Source of the DNA: Desulfobacteraceae bacterium
Lineage (GTDB): Bacteria; Desulfobacterota; Desulfobacteria; Desulfobacterales; Desulfobacteraceae
Assembly: GCA_016744295.1 (NCBI GenBank)
Contig: JADGEQ010000044.1
Coordinates: 1-55,777 of the forward strand
DNA: 55,777 nt
Direction of reading: 5' to 3'
How positions within the stretch are numbered: position 1 is the stretch's first letter; every line of letters starts with the position of its first letter. A model generated the notes under the pieces. It did not search any database and had not been told where the DNA came from. It was given only the letters and a program-made list of their open reading frames with translations. The translations under genes and the position numbers were made by a program. Of this stretch, positions 26,250 through 35,327 are shown in pieces.

Positions 26250-26921
26250 ATGCACTGGTCTGATACTGTCAACTCAACTCTTCCCTGTATCGTAAAAATT
26301 GACACGCCCACAGGTCACGGTACCGGGTTCTTGTGTTTTTCCAACCCCAAAAAATCAATGATCGCCATTGCCACTGCAGGACATGTGATCCACCATGCCG
26401 ACAAATGGATGGAGCCCATTCGGATCTATACCCATGACGGATCAAAATCCCTGCTCCTCAAGGCCAATGAACGCCACATCACCATGGGGAACCAGTCGGA
26501 CTCGGCAATCATTCTTTTTTCAAAAGACCAAAATCTGTTTGAACAAACCCCTCCCCTATCCCTGCTGGACCAGGAATATGTCCTCAGGGTCGGTACCCAG
26601 GTCGGCTGGATCGGATTCCCCACCCTGGAGCCGGATACCCCCTGTTTTTTTTCCGGCATGATATCTGCCCGCAAGGAGAATGCATACCTCATTGACGGGG
26701 TGGCCATCAACGGCGTCAGCGGGGGACCGGTTCTCTATGTGGATGATGAAGATGAGACCCGCGTTGTGGGCACCGTGTCTGCCTACAGAATGAACAAAGC
26801 AACCGGCGATACACTTCCAGGCCTGCTCATTGCCCAGGATCTGTCCCTGTTCCACGATGTGCTCACCCACATCCGGACAGTGGAAAAAACACAGACGCCT
26901 TCCATTGAAGACCTAGCATAG
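26250..26921 (+). CDS. Trypsin-like serine protease domain protein
   Basis: The 223-residue protein (from this start) has the trypsin-fold triad: H45 in ATAGHVIHH, D84 in NQSDSAIILF and S157 in GVSGGPVLY. No signal peptide or PDZ domain is visible, so it is probably cytoplasmic and not a DegP-type protease. The frame begins at 26205, but the ATG at 26250 has AAAGGAATCGCCC before it. The substrate is unknown. Confidence 0.78.
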   Translation: MHWSDTVNSTLPCIVKIDTPTGHGTGFLCFSNPKKSMIAIATAGHVIHHADKWMEPIRIYTHDGSKSLLLKANERHITMGNQSDSAIILFSKDQNLFEQTPPLSLLDQEYVLRVGTQVGWIGFPTLEPDTPCFFSGMISARKENAYLIDGVAINGVSGGPVLYVDDEDETRVVGTVSAYRMNKATGDTLPGLLIAQDLSLFHDVLTHIRTVEKTQTPSIEDLA

Positions 26922-27096
26922 CCTTTGGCGGTTCCCCGGGCTTTCCTGATCTTTTATTTGGGGAAGCATATTTTATAAACAATTGCTTATATTCATAATA
27001 ACGCGAAATTTGTTTGCATATCGCTGATTTTGATTTAGTATATGAACCAGATTTTTACCATAACATTATCTTAAAATCATAGATGGAGAAAACATA

Positions 27097-27624
27097 ATGA
27101 TCCAGCCACCTAAAAAAATTCTTTTTGCATCTGACCTGTCCACGGACATGGCCAAGGTTTTTGAACATGCCGCCACCATGGCAGCCTATTCAAAGGCAGA
27201 AATAATTGTCCTCCATGTCATGGAAGAAGCCAGCAAAAGCTCTGAGAGGCTTGTCAAAATTGCCTTTGGCGAAAAACTCTACCAGGACATCAAAACCGAA
27301 CAAAGAAGCGGGGCGAAAAATCTGCTGATTGGCAAAAATGTGGATGCCCTGAAAATCCGCCAGGCCATTGCAGGCTTTTTCCAAGAGGAAAAAACAGCAG
27401 CCAGACAGACGGATAGCGGTTCCCTCATTGAAAAAATTCTGGTGACCGAAGGTAAATCCATTGCCGATGAAATCACACTCACTGCCGCCCAAGAAGGGTG
27501 TGATATCATTGTCATGGGGTGCAGACAGCAAGGAATGCTGGCCGAGGCCATGGGGGATCATGTGGTCAGAAAAGTATTAAAAAGAACCAGCGTACCGGTA
27601 TTTGTTGTTCCTTTCAGCCGATAA
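27097..27624 (+). CDS. Universal stress protein (UspA family)
   Basis: This 175-residue single-domain protein has the UspA pattern: KKILFASDLSTDMAKVFEHA at the N-terminus and, near the C-terminus, IIVMGCRQQGMLAEAMGDHV with VPVFVVPF. The GxxxxG ATP-binding loop is only partly canonical. The ATG follows GATGGAGAAAACATA. Such proteins respond to stress and starvation. It converges with a hydrolase gene at 27631. Confidence 0.85.
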   Translation: MIQPPKKILFASDLSTDMAKVFEHAATMAAYSKAEIIVLHVMEEASKSSERLVKIAFGEKLYQDIKTEQRSGAKNLLIGKNVDALKIRQAIAGFFQEEKTAARQTDSGSLIEKILVTEGKSIADEITLTAAQEGCDIIVMGCRQQGMLAEAMGDHVVRKVLKRTSVPVFVVPFSR

Positions 27625-27630
27625 CACCCA

Positions 27631-28425
27631 TCACTTCTGAAATGAACACGTAAATTTTTTTAAGTGCTCAAGATAGGGGGCCATTCCACGAAAAAAAATA
27701 TCATTGTGATTGGCCCCTTTAATTTCCAGCAAAAACTTTGTGTCAGACGGACAGGTATCATACAGGGCCCTGCCCTGGGAAAACGGAATAAGGTGGTCAA
27801 GCTGGGCATGGATAATCAGACAGGGACAGAAAATCTTTTTGATCTTGTCCAGATTTTCAAATCCTTCCTCCGCCACGAATCCCATTTGAACAGGATCTAT
27901 CCCCAGGGTGATCAGCAGGGGTGCGGCGGAGGCAAACCCGCTCTCAATGATCAGGCTGTGGACAGGGTGGGAACCATTTGACCCAAGTTCCAGGGCTGGC
28001 GCACTGCCAAGGGAGCGCCCCATGACACAGACGGGGCCTGTCATCTTCCGTTTGCCCATATAAGATATCAAATAATCCAATAGAATATGACAATCTTTCA
28101 TCATGGCGGTAAAGGTCGGAACCCCCGTTGAGCTGCCATATCCCCGATAGTCCACCACAAAAAAATTCACCCCTGTCTCCAAAAAATAAGCGCCCAGTTC
28201 ATCGTAGTCTGACACAATCTCGCCATTGCCATGGAAAAAAAGGATCACAGGGGCTTTGGCCTCTTTAAAATGGAAAGATCCACCCACTTCAATTCCCCGA
28301 CCCACGGGTATCATTAAATCATCCCGCCTGCTGTCTGGAATCCGTCTCTCTTCCCTCCCGGGATGAAACAAACACTTTAGAACATCGGGTTGATCCAGCA
28401 CTGCATAATTTTGAAATTGTGCCAT
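27631..28425 (-). CDS. Alpha/beta hydrolase
   Basis: This 264-residue cytoplasmic hydrolase has an oxyanion-type HGNGE (VILFFHGNGE), the VDYRGYGSSTG loop, a nucleophile elbow GRSLGS, and a C-terminal catalytic histidine candidate in GANHND. It resembles the BEM46/YqkD-like group with unknown substrates. The ATG follows AAAGGAGCACATTT. It is 24 bp downstream of the exporter gene, so the two may be co-transcribed. Confidence 0.82.
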   Translation of the reverse strand: MAQFQNYAVLDQPDVLKCLFHPGREERRIPDSRRDDLMIPVGRGIEVGGSFHFKEAKAPVILFFHGNGEIVSDYDELGAYFLETGVNFFVVDYRGYGSSTGVPTFTAMMKDCHILLDYLISYMGKRKMTGPVCVMGRSLGSAPALELGSNGSHPVHSLIIESGFASAAPLLITLGIDPVQMGFVAEEGFENLDKIKKIFCPCLIIHAQLDHLIPFSQGRALYDTCPSDTKFLLEIKGANHNDIFFRGMAPYLEHLKKFTCSFQK

Positions 28426-28449
28426 AAATGTGCTCCTTTCTTTGGATTT

Positions 28450-29889
28450 TTATTTAATTTTATTGGTTTCATTCGGCTTGCGGGGCTCATTTCCCCGGGC
28501 AAAGGCGAAAACCGCACCGACAAAGGCCATGAGGGCACCGGCCCCCATTACCTTTTGAAAACTTACCATAAAATAAGGGACCATGGCCGGGGTATAGCTG
28601 TCCAGGCCGCTACCCCGGGTTAAATGGGTGAAGGAACTAGTAAAGAGAGTGCCGGCAAGGGTCACCCCCATCACCATGCCAAGATTCCTTGCTGTTGCAA
28701 CAGCCCCGGAAGCGATCCCCCGCCGTGTCCTGGGAACCGCCCCCATGATCGCAGTATTATTGGGTGAAACAAACAATGCCGTCCCTATCCCGGCAAGGGC
28801 CACCCGCCACAGGATGGCAGGAGTCGTCATGGCAGGAGAGATAAACATGAGAAAAACCAGAGACATCCCCAGCAACAGCATCCCGAAAGAACACAACCCC
28901 CGTGAACCGAATCTGTCTGACAAGGCACCGGATACAGGAGAGATAAACAGAAGAAAAAGAAAAGGGACAACCATAATGCCCCCGGTTTGAACGGCGGAAA
29001 AACCGCAGGGATAGGTCAGATAGAAGGGCATCATAAAAATGATGACAAAGAGAGCCGCAAACAGGAGGCCCGATGCCGCAAGGGGCAAAACAAAAAGCCT
29101 GATTTTCAGCAGGTTAAGGTCAAACAATGGATAGGCAGACCTATTGGCATTGAATATAAATATGGCACCGGCAACGCCTGCCAGGGCAAAACAGCCGGCA
29201 AACTGAAATGAAAAAAAACCCCAGGCAGACACCTTTGTCAGGCTCAGAATCAGACTAAAAAGTCCAATGATCATGGTCAGGCTCCCCGCATAATCCAAGG
29301 GCTCCCTGGAGCCCCCGCCCCCTGGGATTTCCTTGAGCACAAAGATGCCGGCAACACTTGCCCCAATCCCGATGGGTATATTGATATAGAAGATACTCCG
29401 CCAGGACAGGTACTCCAGAATAAACCCTCCCAGCACAGGCCCCAGTGTCAGGCCACCAGCCACAACAGCCCCCATCATCCCCAGGGCACGGCCCCGTTCT
29501 TCTTTTTCAAATACATCCACCACCAGGGCCGGGGAACAGGCCATGAGCATAGAAGCACCTGCTCCCTGGATCACCCGGGCCAGTATCAAAAGAAAAGGAG
29601 AAGATGCCATCCCGCAGAAAAAAGAGCCCAGGGTGAATACCATGAACCCCGATACATAGATGGACTGTCGCCCCTTAATGTCCGAGAGGCGGCCAAAGGT
29701 CAGCAAAAGAGAAGAAACCGTCAACAGATAGATGAGTACCACCCATTGAATGGTGGCAATATCGGCAGCCATATCCTGCATAATATAGGGTAGGGCAACG
29801 TTTACAATGCTCGAGTCCAGGGTTGACATAAAAATAGAGACAGCAACCAGGGAAAAGATCTTCCATTTTTTAGTGTATATTCTTGTCAT
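28450..29889 (-). CDS. MFS drug-exporter family transporter (DHA2, 14 helices)
   Basis: The protein (479 residues from this start) contains many hydrophobic helices and the DHA2 signatures TLDSSIVNVALPYI in helix 1 and the loop motif GRLSDIKGRQ, followed by RVIQGAGASMLM. Such permeases export drugs or other hydrophobic compounds with protons. The reading frame extends to 30003, but those codons overlap the promoter region of the divergent gene. The ATG at 29889 (MTRIYTKKWKIFSLVAVSIF) is more natural. A palindromic candidate operator lies just upstream. Confidence 0.85.
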   Translation of the reverse strand: MTRIYTKKWKIFSLVAVSIFMSTLDSSIVNVALPYIMQDMAADIATIQWVVLIYLLTVSSLLLTFGRLSDIKGRQSIYVSGFMVFTLGSFFCGMASSPFLLILARVIQGAGASMLMACSPALVVDVFEKEERGRALGMMGAVVAGGLTLGPVLGGFILEYLSWRSIFYINIPIGIGASVAGIFVLKEIPGGGGSREPLDYAGSLTMIIGLFSLILSLTKVSAWGFFSFQFAGCFALAGVAGAIFIFNANRSAYPLFDLNLLKIRLFVLPLAASGLLFAALFVIIFMMPFYLTYPCGFSAVQTGGIMVVPFLFLLFISPVSGALSDRFGSRGLCSFGMLLLGMSLVFLMFISPAMTTPAILWRVALAGIGTALFVSPNNTAIMGAVPRTRRGIASGAVATARNLGMVMGVTLAGTLFTSSFTHLTRGSGLDSYTPAMVPYFMVSFQKVMGAGALMAFVGAVFAFARGNEPRKPNETNKIK

Positions 29890-29907
29890 ACATAAATACC
29901 ACTCCAT

Positions 29908-29938
29908 GAATGCATTCCATTCTTTAGATAATCCAAAG
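29908..29938. promoter_or_regulatory. Candidate operator palindromes in divergent intergenic region
   Basis: Between the divergent exporter gene and the gene at 29990 are a perfect palindrome, GAATGCATTC (29908-29917), and an imperfect one, CTTTAGATAATCCAAAG (29922-29938, 7 of 8 arm positions). MarR/TetR-type repressors often bind such sites, but no regulator gene is adjacent. Confidence 0.4.
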
Positions 29939-29989
29939 ATTATGTTATATTCACCAGGTTGACAAGAATAATATATTAACGAGGAAACC

Positions 29990-30403
29990 ATGGCCACAAC
30001 CAACGATGTCGTATTGATCTATCTTGAAGATTCACCGGTTTCATTTGCCAGGGTTGAGAGTATTTTGCCCGATCCGAAAAAAGACTGGTACCAGATTAAA
30101 TTGCTCATGCTTCAAATTCCGCTGCAGGTTGTAACCTGGATTTTAAAAGATGCGTATATTAACGGGGATGATTTCCATATGAACGGTAAAAAAATGAAAC
30201 TTCAAACCGTTGAGTGCCCGGTTGAAGAGTTGCCCATGGACTCGCCCGGAGACTCCCAAAAGCCCCCTTCAAAAATTGGTCCCAAATCCCACGCGAATAA
30301 ACAAAGCCCTGATGTCCAGACGGATGTCCAGCCAGATGCCCAGATCATTTCCTTTGCAGAGATGAAAAACAGAAAAAAAAATCATGAGCCAGACCCGGGA
30401 TAA
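29990..30403 (+). CDS. Hypothetical protein
   Basis: I cannot assign this 137-residue protein. Residues 1-75 look like a compact beta-rich domain (VVLIYLEDSPVSFARVESIL); residues 80-125 are Pro/Ser/Gln-rich and probably disordered. The ATG follows ACGAGGAAACC. Its last 20 bases overlap the following gene, so it heads a three-gene run (with DUF1848 and dusB). Confidence 0.7.
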   Translation: MATTNDVVLIYLEDSPVSFARVESILPDPKKDWYQIKLLMLQIPLQVVTWILKDAYINGDDFHMNGKKMKLQTVECPVEELPMDSPGDSQKPPSKIGPKSHANKQSPDVQTDVQPDAQIISFAEMKNRKKNHEPDPG

Positions 30404-31325
30404 AATTCTTTCTGCGTCACGGAGAACCGATATCCCCGGATGGTATACCCCCTGGTTTCTGGATCAGATCCGACAGGGATATTTCACCGTCAAAAACCCC
30501 TATAACCGGGTGGCTCGGCGGGTGGATGCCCGGCCCGAAACAGTCCATTCCATTGTTTTATGGTCAAAAAATTTTGATCCCTTTCTGGACCTGCATGCAG
30601 ACCGACTCCTGGTGGAGATGGGATATAATCTGCATTTCAATTTCACCATTAACTCAAGGAACTCTCTGTTGGAACCCGCGCTGCCAGACCTTGCGACAAG
30701 ACTGGGTCAGGCAGCACTTTTGTGCGAAAGATTTGGACCGGATCAAATCTCCTGGCGATTTGATCCCATCTGCTTTTATCGGGATCATAGCAACCAGCTT
30801 AAAAACACCCTGGGCGATTTTACCATAATTGCAGATGCCCTCGCAGCCATGGGAATCACCCGGTGCGTCACAAGCTTCCTGGATGGGTACAATAAAATCA
30901 AAAAGAGAATCACCCATTTGGTCTCCCGGGGAACCCCTTTTATCTCTTTTTTTGACCCGAAACTTACGGACAAACAAAAAGTGATTCAACGAATGGCAGA
31001 TTATTTGGGAGAAAAAAATATAATCCTGCACCTCTGCTGTGAAGCCTCCTTGTTTAACGGTTTTGCCGGATTTAAGGAATTTGCTGGCCAGGGCGCGGGT
31101 TGCAAGATTAAACCCAATGCCTGTATAGACGGCAAACTTCTAAAACGCCTTTATGGAGGCACCCCCGAAATCCACCGGGACTACGGGCAACGGTCAAAAC
31201 AAGGATGCAATTGCACAAAATCCATAGATATCGGCTCCTATGAAGCCCACCCCTGTTTCCATAATTGTTTGTTCTGCTACGCAAACACAGGAATTGACAC
31301 CCAGATAAAACAAGGCTGTATATAA
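30384..31325 (+). CDS. DUF1848 family protein
   Basis: This 313-residue protein matches DUF1848 over its length: ILSASRRTDIPGWYTPWFLDQI at the start and HSIVLWSKNFDPF. A cysteine-rich tail (GCNCTKSIDIGSYEAH, then CFHNCLFCYA) looks like an iron-sulfur or metal site. It has been compared with radical-SAM-like barrels, but no CxxxCxxC is visible at the N-terminus, so the chemistry is unknown. It overlaps the upstream gene and touches dusB by one base (TAATG). Confidence 0.82.
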   Translation: MSQTRDKILSASRRTDIPGWYTPWFLDQIRQGYFTVKNPYNRVARRVDARPETVHSIVLWSKNFDPFLDLHADRLLVEMGYNLHFNFTINSRNSLLEPALPDLATRLGQAALLCERFGPDQISWRFDPICFYRDHSNQLKNTLGDFTIIADALAAMGITRCVTSFLDGYNKIKKRITHLVSRGTPFISFFDPKLTDKQKVIQRMADYLGEKNIILHLCCEASLFNGFAGFKEFAGQGAGCKIKPNACIDGKLLKRLYGGTPEIHRDYGQRSKQGCNCTKSIDIGSYEAHPCFHNCLFCYANTGIDTQIKQGCI

Positions 31326-32290
31326 TGAAAATCAAAGAACTTGAAATAAAGGGTAAAACCTTTTTGGCCCCCCTGGCTGGCATCACCAATCTCCCCTTTA
31401 GGCGGCTTGTAAAAGAATGCGGGTGTGCCGTGGTCTGCTCGGAAATGATCAGCGCCAAGGGTATTTTTTATAATTCGGTAAACACACTGACCCTCTTGAC
31501 CTCCAGGGAAGATGAGAAACCTCTGTCCGTCCAGTTGTTTGGGTCAGATCCGGAATCCATGGGTCAGGCTGCCGCCTTTGTGGAGGAAAGGGGGGAGGCA
31601 GATATCATTGATATCAATTTTGGCTGCAGTGTGAAAAAAGTGGTAAAGCAAGGGGCCGGCGTCGCCCTGATGAAGGAGCCCAAAACCAGTGAAGCCATAT
31701 TAAAAGCGGTCAGAAAAGCCACAAATCTGCCCTTTACGATCAAAATCAGATCTGGTTGGGATGGATCAGGACAACAGGCATTTGCACTTGCCAACATTGC
31801 CCAGGATGCCGGGGTGGATGCCATCACCATCCATCCCAGAACTGCGGGACAAGGATTCAAGGGATTTGCAAACTGGGATCTCATCCAAAGGATAAAAGAA
31901 ACCCTTAGTATCCCTGTGATCGGCAACGGGGATATCAATTGCGTCGAGGATGCAGCTAGAATGCTCGCCCAAACCAAATGCGACGCCGTAATGGTGGGAC
32001 GTGCCGCCATGTCCAACCCCTATCTGCTTGCCCAGATCGAAGCCTATGTAGCCAGCGGAACCTATAAAAATACGGAACCCAGCGACATCTTCAGAACAAT
32101 GGAGCGGCTCATTTCCTTGTATGTGGCTTATTTTGGTGAAATACATGCAACAAGGATGCTTCGGGGAAGACTCACCTGGTTTGTAAAAGGGTTGCCCGGG
32201 TGTTCAGCCTTCAGAAAAGAGTTGGCCCGGTTAGAAACATCTGACCAGGCCCTGGACCTCATCCGGACATATGAAACCGCTGGAAATTAA
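31325..32290 (+). CDS. dusB: tRNA-dihydrouridine synthase B
   Basis: DusB makes dihydrouridine in tRNA using FMN and NADPH. The 321-residue protein has the FMN-binding start FLAPLAGITNLPFRRLVKEC, the catalytic C101 in INFGCSVKKV (the usual GCP is GCS here), IHPRTAGQGFKG and the phosphate-binding GNGDI and VGRAAMSNP. Its ATG shares one base with the DUF1848 stop. Confidence 0.92.
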   Translation: MKIKELEIKGKTFLAPLAGITNLPFRRLVKECGCAVVCSEMISAKGIFYNSVNTLTLLTSREDEKPLSVQLFGSDPESMGQAAAFVEERGEADIIDINFGCSVKKVVKQGAGVALMKEPKTSEAILKAVRKATNLPFTIKIRSGWDGSGQQAFALANIAQDAGVDAITIHPRTAGQGFKGFANWDLIQRIKETLSIPVIGNGDINCVEDAARMLAQTKCDAVMVGRAAMSNPYLLAQIEAYVASGTYKNTEPSDIFRTMERLISLYVAYFGEIHATRMLRGRLTWFVKGLPGCSAFRKELARLETSDQALDLIRTYETAGN

Positions 32291-32313
32291 ACCCACAAAT
32301 TCAATAACAGCCC

Positions 32314-32718
32314 CTACTCTTTGATATATTCCGCCGTGGCAAGGGAACTAACCCCGCCCCTGGGGGTAAATTCTCCGGTAACCTTCATGCTGAGCGGTGC
32401 TATAACCGCAACCAAGTCGTCTAAGATTTTATTGATAACATGCTCGTAAAACATGCCCACATTTCTGTATTGCAGCAGGTAATACTTCAAGGACTTGAGT
32501 TCAATAATTTGGGAATCCGGCCTGTAATCAATGGTGATACACCCGTTATCCGGCAATCCGGTCATGGGACAGACAGATGTATACTCAGGCTGTCTGATGC
32601 TGATATCAATGCTTCTCTTGGATTTGTAGGCATATTCAATGGGTTCCAGCAGGTCGGTTTTAATCACATCGGGTGTGTCCACTTTAAACGGGGTCTTGTA
32701 TTGTTTATTTTCAATCAT
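32314..32718 (-). CDS. queF: NADPH-dependent preQ0 reductase (queuosine synthesis)
   Basis: QueF reduces preQ0 to preQ1 for queuosine in tRNA. This is the short unimodular form (134 residues) with the nucleophile C50 in TSVCPMTGLPD, D57, and the family motif ELKSLKYYL. ATG follows AAGGATAAAAG. It converges with dusB. No preQ1 riboswitch was recognised in its leader. Confidence 0.93.
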   Translation of the reverse strand: MIENKQYKTPFKVDTPDVIKTDLLEPIEYAYKSKRSIDISIRQPEYTSVCPMTGLPDNGCITIDYRPDSQIIELKSLKYYLLQYRNVGMFYEHVINKILDDLVAVIAPLSMKVTGEFTPRGGVSSLATAEYIKE

Positions 32719-33061
32719 CTTTTATCCTTAAATTTTGTATGCTCATGGAACCTGTCATTTTTCAACCCGAAATATTATCATAAAGCAGTAACGATTTCAA
32801 TTTAATTCAATGAGTTGCCAGAGAAAGCCTACAACAACAATACCCAACGGCATTATCGCCCCTAATAAAAATCGCAGAAAAAGCTTGACAAAGGGATAAA
32901 AAAAATGGATAAATACCCTGCATTTTGCTTAAATGCCTATAAATAGTGATCCCTCAAGTTCCCAATCGTTTCACAGGGGTTATGTTCCAAGCACTAACAT
33001 TGTCAGGCACTAAAATTCAGCCGACACATATTATATACGTCCCAAGGAGGATATTAATTAA
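32719..33061. other. Divergent intergenic region
   Basis: This 343-bp region separates queF from the gene at 33062. The plus side ends in AAGGAGGATATTAATTAA, a good ribosome-binding site. I recognise no riboswitch, terminator or small gene. Confidence 0.4.
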
Positions 33062-34021
33062 ATGAACGACTTTCTGCAAAGCCTTCGTAATGGTCAGGCC
33101 GAAAAACCGCGCACACCGAAAACACGCAAAAATTCTGACAACAACTATCAGCACACCAACAATTCCAGGTTTAATTCCTACGGCGGAGGCGGATACCAAA
33201 ACAACAGAAACCATCAGATGAAACGCCCCCCTTCCCACGGCATGCCCCACCAGACTGGCAACCAGATTCCGTCCGAAGACTTGAACACAACCTTGTTAGC
33301 CGATATTCTGGACAATATTTCCAGCCATATTGAAACCCTGGTAAAAAACCAGGAATACATGGTCAATATCCAGGAAAGAACAGCAGATATGTTGGAACGT
33401 CAGGCCTTTGCCATTGAGCGCATTGTAGACCACCTGGACCTTCCCCCGAACATGGAAGATGAGATTGACCACGGAATACAAGATGAGATTCAGCCAAATG
33501 GGAATCAAACAAATGAGCAACCGGCATTTGAAAATCATTATGTAACCACTAGGGAAATGGAAAAGGAAGATACAACGGAATACAACCCGGGAAATGAGTG
33601 GATCGAACCCATTCAACCACCGGTTGCGCGGAAGCCCAAGAAGACACCCGCCAAAGCGGTGGTCGAAAATGTCAGCGACAACAAACCGGTATTAAGAAAA
33701 CGCAGAAAAATTGTGGCAAAAAAAATCATTGCCCCTGAGATCGAAACCACTGTACCAAAACCGGCTAAAGTAAAACCAACCAAAGCAAAACCAGCCAAAG
33801 CAAAACAGACAAAAGCGACCTCTGCCAAAGCTAGCCCTGCTACTTCAAACGCAAAATTGATGCCCCGTGATACTATCATGGACATCATCCAAAGCATGCG
33901 GGACGAGGGCGCTACCTTTGATCAGGTTGCCAAACGTCTGGTTGACCTGGGACAACCGACGTTTTCAGGCCGTGGTGAATGGCATGCCCAGACCATCCAC
34001 AGGCTCTGCAGCAAAAAATAA
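33062..34021 (+). CDS. Low-complexity protein with recombinase-like C-terminal helix-turn-helix
   Basis: The 319-residue protein has an Asn/Gly/Gln-rich N-terminus (to about 70), a helical coiled-coil-like middle (DILDNISSHIETLVKNQEYM) and a Lys/Ala/Pro-rich, histone-H1-like linker (about 230-265: PAKAKQTKATSAKASPA). It ends in a domain of about 50 residues (TIMDIIQSMRDEGATFDQVA; QPTFSGRGEWHAQTIHRL) like the HTH segment next to serine recombinase domains. No catalytic recombinase domain is present. It may be a DNA-associated structural or regulatory protein; the function is unknown. A terminator follows. Confidence 0.75.
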   Translation: MNDFLQSLRNGQAEKPRTPKTRKNSDNNYQHTNNSRFNSYGGGGYQNNRNHQMKRPPSHGMPHQTGNQIPSEDLNTTLLADILDNISSHIETLVKNQEYMVNIQERTADMLERQAFAIERIVDHLDLPPNMEDEIDHGIQDEIQPNGNQTNEQPAFENHYVTTREMEKEDTTEYNPGNEWIEPIQPPVARKPKKTPAKAVVENVSDNKPVLRKRRKIVAKKIIAPEIETTVPKPAKVKPTKAKPAKAKQTKATSAKASPATSNAKLMPRDTIMDIIQSMRDEGATFDQVAKRLVDLGQPTFSGRGEWHAQTIHRLCSKK

Positions 34022-34054
34022 AAGACTAAAAAATTAAATAACGCTCAACTATAA

Positions 34055-34098
34055 ACAGCGAAAAAAACCAATCAAGGCTTTTTTCGCTGTTTTTTTTT
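34055..34098 (+). terminator. Rho-independent terminator
   Basis: A 12-bp perfect stem (ACAGCGAAAAAA at 34055-34066, complement at 34079-34090) with a 12-nt loop is followed by eight T. It lies 34 bp after the stop of the gene at 33062 and can also act from the other strand. Confidence 0.9.
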
Positions 34099-34132
34099 GC
34101 ATCTGCCTAGCTTGAACGATTAACCTGCTTGA

Positions 34133-34423
34133 TTATTTCCTTAGTCTTTCCATATAATCTTCCCATTCAGAAGGCAACAAATTGCTTTTTTGGGTGTTGC
34201 ACGTCTTGCAGCAGGGAACCAGATTGAATTTTTCAGACTTCCCCCCCCTGCCAACCGGAATAATATGATCCATGGTTAACTCCCCAGGCAAAAAGCTTTC
34301 TTTGCAATAATGACAGATCCCAACGGCAGTTTTTCGTTTCCACCACTGACTTGCCCTTATTTTCCGGGCACGGGCCCGTTCCTTTTTTAAAACCGACTCC
34401 GTAAAGGTAAAATAGGGATCCAT
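34133..34423 (-). CDS. HNH endonuclease domain protein
   Basis: This 96-residue protein is one HNH domain: CHYC, the metal-binding HxxP region TMDHIIPVGRGGKS, N in FNLVPCCKTCNTQKS, and two CxxC pairs for zinc. It lies 10 bp downstream of era at the end of the his-engB-era run and is probably co-transcribed. Such stand-alone HNH proteins are common; the cellular role is unknown. Confidence 0.85.
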   Translation of the reverse strand: MDPYFTFTESVLKKERARARKIRASQWWKRKTAVGICHYCKESFLPGELTMDHIIPVGRGGKSEKFNLVPCCKTCNTQKSNLLPSEWEDYMERLRK

Positions 34424-34432
34424 GGATTTTCT

Positions 34433-35317
34433 CTAATACCCGAACTCGTTCAAGGCCTTTGCATTGCTGATCCAGTCCTTGGTCACCTTGACAAATAACT
34501 TGAGCAGCACCTTTGACCCGGTCATCTTTTCGATATCAATCCTTGCCTTGGTGCCGATTTGAGTGAGCATGGACCCTTTCTTCCCAATAATGATCCCCTT
34601 TTGTGAATCCCTTATCACATGGATGCTGGCATGGATGACAATGAGCTTTTTTTCCACATCAAAGGCATCTACGGTCACGGCGCTGGAATAGGGTATTTCC
34701 ATACCGGTCAGGCGAAATACCTTTTCCCGGATGATCTCTTTGACCATGAATTTTTCAGACACATCGGTGAAGGTTTCTTCGGGATAAAGCATGGGACCTT
34801 TGGCCAGGGAGGATTCTATCTGGGTCAGCAACTGGTCTACCTGGATATTCTGCTTGGCCGATATGGGTATAATCGCCTTAAAATCAAACAAATCCTTAAA
34901 TTCCTCTACGATGGAAAAAACCTGTGCCTTTTGGGTCAGATCAATCTTATTCAAGGCAAGAACAACCGGTTTGCCAGTCTTGTTCATTTGCTCGACAATC
35001 AGCTTTTCCGAAGAAAAATTTCTGGAGGAAGCATCCACCATGAACAATACCACATCCACATCTGCCATTGCCTGCATGGCCTGATCCACAATTCGCTTGT
35101 TCAACAGGGTGGCGCTTTTGTGGATACCCGGGGTATCCACAAAAATAATCTGGGAATCAGGCCGGTTCACAATCCCCAAAATACGATCCCGGGTGGTCTG
35201 TGGTTTTTTAGAGGTAATGGAAATCTTCTGACCCAGCACCTGATTGAGCAGGGTGGATTTACCTGCATTGGGAGCCCCAATAATGCCCACAAATCCTGCA
35301 CGCATATCTTCTTTCAT
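34433..35317 (-). CDS. era: Ribosome-maturation GTPase Era
   Basis: Era binds 16S rRNA during small-subunit assembly. The protein (294 residues from this start) has G1 GAPNAGKST, G3 DTPGIHKS, G4 NKID and a C-terminal KH domain (KGIIIGKKGSMLTQIG). The frame starts at 35335, but the ATG at 35317 has AAAGGTGAATTT just before it and gives the usual N-terminus. It follows engB closely. Confidence 0.95.
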   Translation of the reverse strand: MKEDMRAGFVGIIGAPNAGKSTLLNQVLGQKISITSKKPQTTRDRILGIVNRPDSQIIFVDTPGIHKSATLLNKRIVDQAMQAMADVDVVLFMVDASSRNFSSEKLIVEQMNKTGKPVVLALNKIDLTQKAQVFSIVEEFKDLFDFKAIIPISAKQNIQVDQLLTQIESSLAKGPMLYPEETFTDVSEKFMVKEIIREKVFRLTGMEIPYSSAVTVDAFDVEKKLIVIHASIHVIRDSQKGIIIGKKGSMLTQIGTKARIDIEKMTGSKVLLKLFVKVTKDWISNAKALNEFGY

Positions 35318-35327
35318 AAATTCACCT

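Noticed and set aside
32719..32900. preQ1 riboswitch before queF
   Set aside because: The leader lacks the conserved stem and A-rich tail of preQ1 riboswitch classes.
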